Part shown: piece by piece, positions 1-6,075 of the stretch
Layout: each line of letters starts with the position of its first letter
How positions within the stretch are numbered: position 1 is the first letter of the stretch
NCBI GenBank assembly: GCA_021846065.1
Contig: JAJZCP010000104.1
Span: 1 to 6,155 of the forward strand
Length of the DNA: 6,155 bases
From: Acidobacteriota bacterium
GTDB lineage: Bacteria > Acidobacteriota > Terriglobia > Terriglobales > Acidobacteriaceae
Direction: 5' to 3'
Notes under the pieces: model-generated
The model's database searches: none
Told to the model about the DNA's origin: nothing
The model's input: only the letters and a program-made list of their open reading frames with translations
Position numbers and translations under genes: made by a program

Positions 1-75
1 GGCTCCGACCCACTCCGTTCCAGCGTCGCGCAAGTAGAGTCCATGTTGCACTGCTCGAGCGGGCCGTTGGCATGA
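1..75 (+). CDS. 3' end of an upstream gene, unrecognised (partial)
   Basis: The first reading frame is open from base 1 and ends at TGA 73-75, giving 24 residues (ending HCSSGPLA). The stop overlaps the ATG of the next gene in an ATGA arrangement (72-75), the usual layout of translationally coupled operon genes, and this is the main reason to believe it. The second frame is closed by TAG at 35-37. The third frame is also open, but it simply runs into the hydrolase gene. Too little protein is present to recognise a family, and an untranslated leader is possible. Confidence 0.4.
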   Translation, partial: GSDPLRSSVAQVESMLHCSSGPLA

Positions 76-704
76 TCCTGGAAACGCTTGCCGTGGGGCC
101 GCTCGCCTGCAACTGCACGGTTCTCGCCGATGAGTCGGTGCGCAGAGCCACCGTCGTCGATCCCGGCGAAGACATCGAACGAATCGTCGAAGTGCTCACC
201 CGGCACAAGCTGACGGTCGAACAAATCTTCATCACCCATGCGCACATCGATCACGTTGGCGGCGCGGTCCGCCTGAAACGGCTGACTGGCGCGCCGATTT
301 ATATGAACCAGCTCGACCTGCCGCTGCTGAAGATGATGGACATGCAAGCCGGCTGGCTGGGCGTGGCCACGCCGGAAGTCAGCGCACCGGACGCCGACGC
401 GCACGACAGACTGGCGCTGAAAATTGCCGAGCAGCCGACAGAAGTTCTGCACACACCCGGCCACACGGAAGGCAGCATTTGCCTGCACCTGCCAGCCGCT
501 CAGCTTTTGCTGGCTGGCGACACCCTGTTTGCCGGGTCGATTGGCCGCACCGACCTGCCGGGAGGCGACATGAGGAAAATCTTACGCTCGCTCCACGAGC
601 GTCTGCTCACTCTGCCGGATGCAACTCGCGTGATTCCCGGCCATGGCGCCATCACCAGCATTGGCGTGGAACGAGAGACCAATCCGTTTCTTACGAATTC
701 CTGA
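72..704 (+). CDS. Metallo-beta-lactamase-fold hydrolase, GloC/YcbL (type II glyoxalase) like
   Basis: A complete 210-residue protein of the metallo-beta-lactamase superfamily, probably cytoplasmic since no signal peptide is visible. The metal-binding set is intact: THAHIDH at residues 55-61, His131 in TPGHT, Asp150 in AGDTLF, and His191 in PGHG. The C-terminal pattern PGHG...IGVERETNPFL matches E. coli YcbL/GloC (PGHGPLSTLGYER..NPFL), a 215-residue glyoxalase II-like enzyme that hydrolyses S-lactoylglutathione in methylglyoxal detoxification. The length and the lack of the long C-terminal substrate domain of classical GloB fit this short type. The actual substrate is inferred; other thioesters or a different role are possible. 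ATG 72 is chosen because the family begins close to this point (MILETL-VGPL-CNC). No strong ribosome binding site is visible (weak GAGCGGG at 57-63), so coupling to the upstream frame through ATGA is likely. The gene converges on the aminotransferase gene with 14 bp between stops. Confidence 0.9.
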   Translation: MILETLAVGPLACNCTVLADESVRRATVVDPGEDIERIVEVLTRHKLTVEQIFITHAHIDHVGGAVRLKRLTGAPIYMNQLDLPLLKMMDMQAGWLGVATPEVSAPDADAHDRLALKIAEQPTEVLHTPGHTEGSICLHLPAAQLLLAGDTLFAGSIGRTDLPGGDMRKILRSLHERLLTLPDATRVIPGHGAITSIGVERETNPFLTNS

Positions 705-718
705 AGGTCAGATCACGG

Positions 719-1915
719 CTAGCCGAAGAAGCGGGCCAGACGCATGGTGCCTTCCAGGAATTCTTCCGTGGAGGGCAGCAGGCTGACCACAATCCAGCCA
801 TCCCCGTGGAACCCATAAAAATATCCGGGATGGACCACGACACGCTGCTCCTGCATGAGCCGAATTGCCAACTCTTCTCCACCGAGAAGCGACGGCACGC
901 GAAGTACGGCGTACCAGCCTCCCTGCATTTCTAGGCGCGAAAGCGCTGGAGCGCTCTGGAGACAGCGATCCAGGGCCGTCAGATTCTCCCGCACCCGCGA
1001 CAGAATCTGCCGCTGCACGCCGCGACGGCTCGCGAGCATGTACGGCATTGCCTGCTGCACAGGCGCGTTCATGGACAGGAACGTGTCAGCGATGACCTCC
1101 AGGCGCGCGCTGGCTTCCTGTCGTAAATCGTCAGGCCCCATGACTGCAAGCCATGCGGCCTTCATCTGCGGCAGGCCCGCGGCCTTGCTCAACCCGCTCA
1201 GCACATACGTCAACACAGGATGTTCACCGGAAGCGAAGCTGCCGATTCCGCCGGCCGAGATCGCCGATGGATCGAGCGCGTACTCCAGAAAGACTTCATC
1301 CACGATCAGCGCCAGTCCGTGCAGGAGACAAATCCGTTCCAGCGCTTCCCTTTCCTGCTGGGAAGTGTAGTGTCCAGTTGGATTATTGGGATGCACCAGG
1401 ATGAGGCCCCGCGTTCGCGGCGTGATGCGCGCTTCCAATGCAGCCAGATCCAGATGCCATCCGTGATCGTAGAAAAGCGGACAGCGGATCAGACGGACAT
1501 CGTCCAGATCGGCGAGATACTCGAACAAGGGATAGCTGGGCTGCGCGATCAGCACCTCCGCGCCTGGATCGCAGTGCAGCCGGAAGAGATAGCTGTAGGC
1601 TTCGCTGGTGCTAGTGGTCAAGAAAATCTGCGCGGATGAAACGTGCGCGGCAGCAACCTCCGCGTAGTATTGCGCCACGGCGGCACGCGCCTGCAACAGG
1701 CCGCGAGGGTCGGGAGAATATTCCAGACATTCAGGCCGTCCCAGTTCTCGCAAAATGCCGACACTGTCATATTGAAAACCGCACGTCGTCGGATTCGAAA
1801 TTGTCAGGTCGAAGAATGGCGCGCTGCCGGTGCGCAAAGCCTGGAGCGTTTCCGCATATCTTGTGGCTTGCAGGTTCCACTGGCTACGCGAAGAAAATTG
1901 CAGCGGGGCACTCAC
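719..1915 (-). CDS. PLP-dependent fold-type I aminotransferase-like enzyme with atypical active site
   Basis: A complete 398-residue class I/II aminotransferase-like protein, cytoplasmic. Recognisable PLP-binding elements in order are Tyr66 in the Y-x-x-x-P-x-G segment, a T/S-rich phosphate loop at 99-106, HPNNPTG at 175-181 (Asn178), Asp206 in IVDEVF, and the Schiff-base Lys244 in SGLSK. Three usual residues are changed. The Tyr after DEV is Phe209. The phosphate-binding Arg eight residues after the lysine is Lys252. The C-terminal carboxylate-binding Arg (G-x-G-Y-x-R-I-S in the family) is Val376 in GDGWIVVS. The N-terminal substrate loop reads DLTISNPT instead of the common GEPDF type. I recall a bacterial subfamily beginning with FSSR-x-W and carrying SNPT, to which this seems to belong; its substrate is unknown to me. 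The start is GTG at 1915: an in-frame TAA lies 12 nt upstream and there is no ATG before residue 251. It lies 9 nt after the secreted-protein gene, in the same frame, so reinitiation is plausible. Annotating it as an aspartate aminotransferase would overreach. Confidence 0.88.
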   Translation of the reverse strand: MSAPLQFSSRSQWNLQATRYAETLQALRTGSAPFFDLTISNPTTCGFQYDSVGILRELGRPECLEYSPDPRGLLQARAAVAQYYAEVAAAHVSSAQIFLTTSTSEAYSYLFRLHCDPGAEVLIAQPSYPLFEYLADLDDVRLIRCPLFYDHGWHLDLAALEARITPRTRGLILVHPNNPTGHYTSQQEREALERICLLHGLALIVDEVFLEYALDPSAISAGGIGSFASGEHPVLTYVLSGLSKAAGLPQMKAAWLAVMGPDDLRQEASARLEVIADTFLSMNAPVQQAMPYMLASRRGVQRQILSRVRENLTALDRCLQSAPALSRLEMQGGWYAVLRVPSLLGGEELAIRLMQEQRVVVHPGYFYGFHGDGWIVVSLLPSTEEFLEGTMRLARFFG

Positions 1916-1924
1916 CCCGCGATT

Positions 1925-2473
1925 TTACTTGAGTCCAATGGAAACGTATCTCTTCCCTTCATACAGGCGAAAGCTGCCGGGGTGCTGGCCCGCTGTTATC
2001 GCGAGCGGCCTGGGACGAGACAGCGCGGCATCGGTATGCGACTGCGTCTGCAGAATGTCTTGCGCGCCCAGGTCCATCACCACGAAATTATCGTTGGCCC
2101 GCATGCCGAACCCATACGCTCCGGCAGGCAGCGTCCTTCCATTGATCGTCAATGCGACTTCGCTCAGGATATAGCCCTGATATTTTTGCTGGATGCCGCT
2201 GGAATAGCCGGAACTGTCAACCAGCGCCGCCATCACGAGCGCACCGTCTGGAAGACGCAACCCGTAGGTGTTGCGCAGTTGCACGCTGGCGGACTGGCCG
2301 CGAAAGAAGACTGTGCCGGGCATGGTGCGGCTCAGGTCTTCGGGCTGAAGAATTTTCGTCTGCGCGGAAGAAGGTGTCTGCGCGTGGAGAGGCAGCAGAA
2401 CGACAGCGAGGCACGCAACGACCACGACGGGCAGAGAGCGGCGAAGAATGGATGAGGTTCGCATCATGCACAT
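1925..2473 (-). CDS. Secreted protein of unknown function
   Basis: A 182-residue protein with a clear N-terminal export signal: Arg5, Arg11 and Arg12, then a hydrophobic core at about 15-28, with a likely signal peptidase I site after Ala31 (LHA/QTP). The mature part, about 150 residues, looks like a small beta-rich domain. It contains NGRTLPAGAYGFGM at 111-124 and FVVMDLGAQDIL at 130-141, and ends RLYEGKRYVSIGLK. The LPAGAY motif recalls small exported proteins common in Acidobacteriota (DUF2911-like LPAG-T/A-Y segments), but I cannot name a family or function. Starts at Met1, Met3 or Met4 are all possible, and none has a good Shine-Dalgarno sequence. It is followed 9 nt later by the PLP enzyme and preceded 78 nt upstream by tRNA-Gln, with no obvious promoter or terminator in that gap. 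It is probably co-transcribed with the PLP enzyme. Confidence 0.8.
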   Translation of the reverse strand: MCMMRTSSILRRSLPVVVVACLAVVLLPLHAQTPSSAQTKILQPEDLSRTMPGTVFFRGQSASVQLRNTYGLRLPDGALVMAALVDSSGYSSGIQQKYQGYILSEVALTINGRTLPAGAYGFGMRANDNFVVMDLGAQDILQTQSHTDAALSRPRPLAITAGQHPGSFRLYEGKRYVSIGLK

Positions 2474-2551
2474 GATTTTGCAGCAAATTGCGCCGGATGA
2501 AAAGGATTATGTGGCGATTGGATTGGAATGGCGCGGATATGCGCGCGAGAA

Positions 2552-2625
2552 TGGCTGCCCCTCAGGGATTCGAACCCCAATATGCTGATTCAGAGTCAGC
2601 TGTCCTACCATTGAACGAAGGGGCA
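2552..2625 (-). tRNA. tRNA-Gln (anticodon CTG)
   Basis: A full cloverleaf folds on the minus strand. The 7-bp acceptor is TGCCCCT paired with AGGGGCA, and the U1-A72 end pair is typical of bacterial tRNA-Gln. The D arm is GTTC/GGAC with loop AATGGTA. The anticodon stem is GCTGA/TCAGC with loop CTCTGAA, giving anticodon CTG (reads CAG). There is a 4-nt variable region, and a T arm with loop TTCGAAC whose stem closes with two G-U type pairs. The discriminator is G73, followed by CCA encoded in the DNA at 2554-2552. Length is 71 nt plus CCA. It stands alone between the permease gene and the secreted-protein gene. Confidence 0.96.
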
Positions 2626-2662
2626 GTACGATGACGCATGTGGCGAAACAGCGTCCTTCTTG

Positions 2663-2691
2663 AATATATTGGCAGCGCGGTTTGCGGTCAA
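2663..2691 (-). promoter_or_regulatory. Sigma70-type promoter for tRNA-Gln
   Basis: On the minus strand a -35 element TTGACC (2691-2686) and a -10 element TATATT (2668-2663) are separated by exactly 17 bp, each one base from consensus. Transcription would start near 2656, leaving a leader of about 30 nt before the mature tRNA 5' end at 2625, to be removed by RNase P. The element sits in the 121-bp gap after the permease stop codon. This is pattern-based; no start site is measured. Confidence 0.75.
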
Positions 2692-2746
2692 TGGCTGTGG
2701 CGGAGGACGCCCTAGGGATAGCCGAGGTGCGAAGTTTGCCGATACA

Positions 2747-3397
2747 TCATTCTTCCCGTAGGACCTCCAACGGCTTTTGCTGCAGGATGCTCCAGCATGC
2801 CAGCCACCCCGTGACGCTGGCGAGGATCGCGGTGGCAAGCATCGCCCCGAGCGAAATAGTCCAGCGCGGGTGAAAGCCGACATCCAGTTTGTGCAGCAGG
2901 ATGGCGGAGAGCAGCAGCGCAAAGACGACGCCCGCTGTGCCGGCGATCGCGCCCAGCATCCAGAATTCGACGCTCAGCATGGAGACGATCTGTTTGCGCA
3001 GCGCGCCGAGCGATTTCAGGATCGCCACTTCCCTGACCCGCTGGAAGCGCGTTGCGGTCACGCTCGATGCCAGAATAATTCCACCGGAGAGCATGGCGAA
3101 GCCGGCGAGGAACCGGATGATCAACGCGATCTGGTCGACCACTTTGCGGACGATCTCCAGCACATCCGCGACATTGATGACCGTGACCGTGGGATATGCG
3201 GCAAACAGGCTGCGCTCGACATCTCCGACGCGGGCAGGGTCAGCGTGAAATGCGCCATACCATGCCACCGCCTGGCCGGTGAGCACGCGGCTGGGCAGGA
3301 TGAACTGGCTGCGGGCGTAGACATGCTGGCCGTCGGAGTGGTACACCGCAGCCACTGTGGTTACGATTTTTTTGGTCGCCCACCCCAAAACCGACAT
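2747..3397 (-). CDS. FtsX-family ABC permease, C-terminal part, separated by a frameshift
   Basis: This is the C-terminal third of the permease whose first part starts at 5336. The sense continues from the A-run at 3373-3367 (KKIVTTVAAVYHSDG). The eight residues from ATG 3397 (MSVLGWAT) are the wrong frame of the upstream part. The segment completes the second periplasmic domain, including a segment rich in Val/Ala and ending near VLEIVRKVVDQ. It then gives the last FtsX core: a helix near ALIIRFLAGFAMLSGG, the cytoplasmic coupling segment ATRFQRVREVAILKSLGA (the family's typical R-x-x-E-x-A-x-L-K-x-L-G-A), and two further helices before the end PLEVLREE. An SD-like GAAGG lies 9 nt before ATG 3397, so independent translation of a 216-residue piece cannot be excluded. 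It would begin in the middle of a periplasmic domain without a targeting helix, which makes a working separate subunit unlikely. Either one full-length protein is made (sequence error or slippage) or the gene is damaged. Confidence 0.8.
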   Translation of the reverse strand: MSVLGWATKKIVTTVAAVYHSDGQHVYARSQFILPSRVLTGQAVAWYGAFHADPARVGDVERSLFAAYPTVTVINVADVLEIVRKVVDQIALIIRFLAGFAMLSGGIILASSVTATRFQRVREVAILKSLGALRKQIVSMLSVEFWMLGAIAGTAGVVFALLLSAILLHKLDVGFHPRWTISLGAMLATAILASVTGWLACWSILQQKPLEVLREE

Positions 3398-5336
3398 GGG
3401 AACCGACCTTCAAATGCAGCACTGCTGCGGCCCGCTCGCTGACGGCCAGGAGCGGTGCCCTGCTGTCGCTTGTCCACCAACGTCCGTTGACAATTTTTTC
3501 GCCGATCGGTAAAGCATCCGCCCAGGTCACGGAAGTGGACCGCAGCATCCGGCGGGGGTAATGCTTGATCTGCAGTTGGTCCGTGGGCACGCCGTCGATA
3601 GAGGAGATCGTTGCCGCCACGACTGGAATTGTTTCCAGCGCGCCCTGCACCGCCGGTTGCGTGGACAACAGCTTCCGCACGCCCGGCAGTTCGTCTGCCG
3701 CGATATCGACGAGGAAAATATTGGGTATCTTGGTCGAGCCGGTGTCGTTCAAATCGCGCACGATGGCGTGCTGCACGTAGTACACGGTCATGATCAACAT
3801 GACGCCGACACCCAGCGCTGTCAGTACGGCTGCCGACTGATTGCCCGGTCGATACAGGTTCGTCAAACCTTGCCGGACCATGGGAGACAGCCGTGGTGAC
3901 GAGTGTCTGCGCCGCTGCATCAGCCAACGGACGGCGGCCAGCACGCCCGAGGAAACGAACAACAAAAATATCAGTATGGCAAATAACGATCCTGCAAACC
4001 ATTCGCCGATTACTGCTGACGCCGTCAATGTGCTGGCGATGCCGGCAAGACCGAGCAGAATGAAAACGATCACCGCAACCTGAAGCCTGTCGCGGGGGAA
4101 AATCCGGCCAAGACCTGGCTGCGGGTCCTGCTCTACGTCACGGCGCAGAATTTTCAGCGGGCGAAAATCGCGAATCTCCAGCAGCGGCGGCAGGGTGAAA
4201 AGCAGTGTTGTCAAAACTCCGGTGAGCATCCCGATCAGGACTGGGCTGAGCGCCAGATGTCCTTCGACCGGCAGCGAGATCAGCCGTTCCAGCAAAATGG
4301 GAAAAGCACGCGCGACGAGCGAACCTGCGGCAATCCCCAGCAGCGCGCCGACGACACCTAGAAAGAGTGTCTGTAGAAAATAGATGCGCATGACATGGGA
4401 GGAGCGGGCGCCCAGCGCCTTCATGATGGCGATGGTCTCCAGCCGCTGCTGCAGGTGTGCGTGCATCGCCATGGCTACGCCGATGGCGCTCAATACCATG
4501 GTGACAAGGCTGACCAGTGTGAGCATCGCCGTAGCGCGATGCAGGCCATCGACCAGCGCGGGGTTGGCCTCGCGGAAATCCGTCACCTGCGCTTCCGGCA
4601 GAATGGCCTCAACCTGCTTGCGGAGCACATCGACACTCATTCCCAGATGCCCGTCTACCGTGGGCTGCAGGCGAAACAGCATCCGCTCGCTGGCGCGGCT
4701 GCCGGGACGCACCAAGCCGGTGGCAGGCAGCGCGCTCTGGGTAATCATTACGCGGGGGCCGATGCCGAAGGAAGAAGAGATGCGGTCCGGTTCGGAGCGG
4801 ACCACATCGACAATGCGAAATTGGGAGTTGCCCAGGTGCAGCGTGTCGCCGATCTGGGTGCGCATGCGCAGCAGAAATTCCTCGCTCACGATGGCCGTAT
4901 GGTCGATCAAAACACTATGCAGCGCACGTCCGGAGGCCAGTTGCACATTTCCGTAGTACGGATATCTCTGTGGATCGATGACCTTCAGCGACACCAGCAG
5001 CGGATCGGGATTGGCGGCGGTCGATGCCATCGAAACGGTCTCGGTGACTACCGTGTGCTGCACGCCACTGAACCGCAGCGCAGCGAGTTTCGCGATTTCA
5101 GCACTACTAAATTCGTGGAAATCACGCGCCGAAAGATCTGCGGCCATAATATTGCGCGCCTGCTGCAGCAATGTCCGCTGAAACACGACGCTGAAGCTGC
5201 GCATTCCAGTCAGCGAGCCTACGCCCAGCGCAACGGCGACGATGACAAATGTAAACTTTGCCAAAGAAGCGTGCAGATCGCGCCAGGCAATCTTCCACGC
5301 TGTGCTCCATGCCAATCCTGTGGAAGGCGGGGTCAT
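3240..5336 (-). CDS. FtsX-family ABC permease (YbbP-like), N-terminal part, frame broken near 3370
   Basis: Inner-membrane permease of an ABC exporter in the MacB/LolCE/YbbP superfamily, partner of the ATPase encoded just upstream. The frame runs 698 codons, but only residues 1-656 make sense; the last 42 (from NRNHSGCG on) are out of frame after the A7 run at 3367-3373. Visible order: helix 1 at about 28-47, a periplasmic domain at about 50-265, a first FtsX core with helices near 270-292, 317-343 and 363-385 and coupling segment LETIAIMKALGARSS at 299-313, two linker helices near 417-437 and 447-470, a helix near 505-525, then the second periplasmic domain. Joined with the downstream frame it gives ten helices and about 862 residues, normal for YbbP-type permeases. 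ATG 5336 overlaps the ATPase stop by ATGA, indicating translational coupling. Relatives export or extract lipophilic compounds or lipoproteins; the substrate here is unknown. Confidence 0.88.
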   Translation of the reverse strand: MTPPSTGLAWSTAWKIAWRDLHASLAKFTFVIVAVALGVGSLTGMRSFSVVFQRTLLQQARNIMAADLSARDFHEFSSAEIAKLAALRFSGVQHTVVTETVSMASTAANPDPLLVSLKVIDPQRYPYYGNVQLASGRALHSVLIDHTAIVSEEFLLRMRTQIGDTLHLGNSQFRIVDVVRSEPDRISSSFGIGPRVMITQSALPATGLVRPGSRASERMLFRLQPTVDGHLGMSVDVLRKQVEAILPEAQVTDFREANPALVDGLHRATAMLTLVSLVTMVLSAIGVAMAMHAHLQQRLETIAIMKALGARSSHVMRIYFLQTLFLGVVGALLGIAAGSLVARAFPILLERLISLPVEGHLALSPVLIGMLTGVLTTLLFTLPPLLEIRDFRPLKILRRDVEQDPQPGLGRIFPRDRLQVAVIVFILLGLAGIASTLTASAVIGEWFAGSLFAILIFLLFVSSGVLAAVRWLMQRRRHSSPRLSPMVRQGLTNLYRPGNQSAAVLTALGVGVMLIMTVYYVQHAIVRDLNDTGSTKIPNIFLVDIAADELPGVRKLLSTQPAVQGALETIPVVAATISSIDGVPTDQLQIKHYPRRMLRSTSVTWADALPIGEKIVNGRWWTSDSRAPLLAVSERAAAVLHLKVGSHVGFGVGDQKNRNHSGCGVPLRRPACLRPQPVHPAQPRAHRPGGGMVWRISR
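3367..3373 (-). other. Frameshift site: A7 homopolymer in the permease gene
   Basis: On the minus strand the sequence reads GAC CAA AAA AAT CGT in the upstream frame (D-Q-K-N-R) and ACC AAA AAA ATC GTA in the downstream frame (T-K-K-I-V). With six instead of seven A residues it would read D-Q-K-I-V-T-T-V, and the whole gene from 5336 to 2747 becomes a single frame of 863 codons including the stop. So the break equals exactly one extra base in a homopolymer. It may be a sequencing or assembly error, a true mutation, or a slippage site. Confidence 0.85.
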
Positions 5337-6061
5337 ACGGTTGTACCGGCCGCTGCAATCTCGGGGACACGCATCGTTTCATCCGCGTCGATACGGCCAT
5401 CCTTGAGCAGGATTTTGCGTTCGGCGTAGGCGGCCAGCGCGGGATCGTGCGTCACCAGCACCAGAGTGGCGCCTTCACGCCGGTTCAACTCCAGCAGCAA
5501 CTCCATGACGCGCGCACCGGTTGTAGAGTCGAGATTGCCTGTCGGCTCATCCGCAAGTATGACCGGTGGACGCAGCATGAAAGCGCGCGCCAGTGCGACC
5601 CGCTGCTGCTCACCGCCGGAGAGCTGCACCGGATAGTGGTCCAGCCGCTCGGCCAGTCCAACGCTCGCGAGCAGATCCTTCGCGCGCGCGCGCCCGTCGT
5701 CTTTCGCATGCAACTCATGCGGCAGCAACACGTTTTCCAGCGCAGTCAGCGTTGGAATCAATTGATAGGACTGAAAGACGAACCCGAGCTTGGTTGCGCG
5801 AATGTGCGCCAGATCGTCCTCACTCAAACCGCCGATCTCTTCGCCGTCGATGGCTACGGTGCCGCTGGTGGGTGTGTCCAGGCCAGCCAGCAGCCCAAGC
5901 AGGGTACTTTTTCCGCTGCCGGAAGCGCCCATGACGACTGCGAATTGACGGGCCGGAATAGTGAGATCGATGCCCTTCAGGATTTCGAGCGAGGTCGATC
6001 CGCTGCGCAATGTTTTTTTCAGCCCGCGAACTTCTATGATGGAGTGAGTATTTGTCTGCAT
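5333..6061 (-). CDS. ABC exporter ATPase, LolD/MacB/YbbA type
   Basis: A complete ATP-binding subunit, 242 residues from the ATG at 6061. It carries Walker A GASGSGKS at 45-52, Q-loop Gln97 in GFVFQSYQL, ABC signature LSGGEQQRVALARA at 147-160, Walker B VILADEP at 167-173 with catalytic Glu172, D-loop NLDS, and the switch His205 in VTHD. The FQSYQLIPTLTALENVLLP stretch and the length are typical of the LolD/YbbA/MacB exporter group, whose ATPases act with FtsX-type permeases at the cytoplasmic face of the inner membrane. Its stop TGA overlaps the permease ATG at 5336-5333. The frame can be extended to ATG 6112 (259 residues), but those 17 codons are Ser/Pro/Lys-rich with A/T-rich third positions and overlap the divergent lipoprotein gene, so 6061 is preferred. 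Neither start has a good Shine-Dalgarno sequence. A second A7 run (6013-6019) lies in codons 15-17, here in frame. Confidence 0.93.
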   Translation of the reverse strand: MQTNTHSIIEVRGLKKTLRSGSTSLEILKGIDLTIPARQFAVVMGASGSGKSTLLGLLAGLDTPTSGTVAIDGEEIGGLSEDDLAHIRATKLGFVFQSYQLIPTLTALENVLLPHELHAKDDGRARAKDLLASVGLAERLDHYPVQLSGGEQQRVALARAFMLRPPVILADEPTGNLDSTTGARVMELLLELNRREGATLVLVTHDPALAAYAERKILLKDGRIDADETMRVPEIAAAGTTV

Positions 6062-6075
6062 TCTATGGGGTGACG

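Noticed and set aside
716..725. CGGCTAGCCG palindrome at the aminotransferase stop codon, between convergent genes
   Set aside because: It is a 10-bp palindrome without a loop and without a T-run on either side; it is too short to call a bidirectional terminator.
2697..2717. Possible terminator after the permease gene (GGCG/CGCC stem and CCCTAGGG palindrome)
   Set aside because: The stems are only 4 bp long, and no T-run follows on the minus strand, so it does not support an intrinsic terminator.
4395..5429. Long plus-strand open frame (344 codons) opposite the permease gene
   Set aside because: It is antisense to a well-recognised permease, has Gln/His/Arg-rich composition without any domain, and looks like a high-GC shadow frame. 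The same holds for 1643-2455 and 5258-6073 on the plus strand.
5681..5693. CG dinucleotide repeat
   Set aside because: It lies inside the ATPase coding sequence and encodes an ordinary Arg/Ala stretch (GRARAK); expected in a GC-rich gene.
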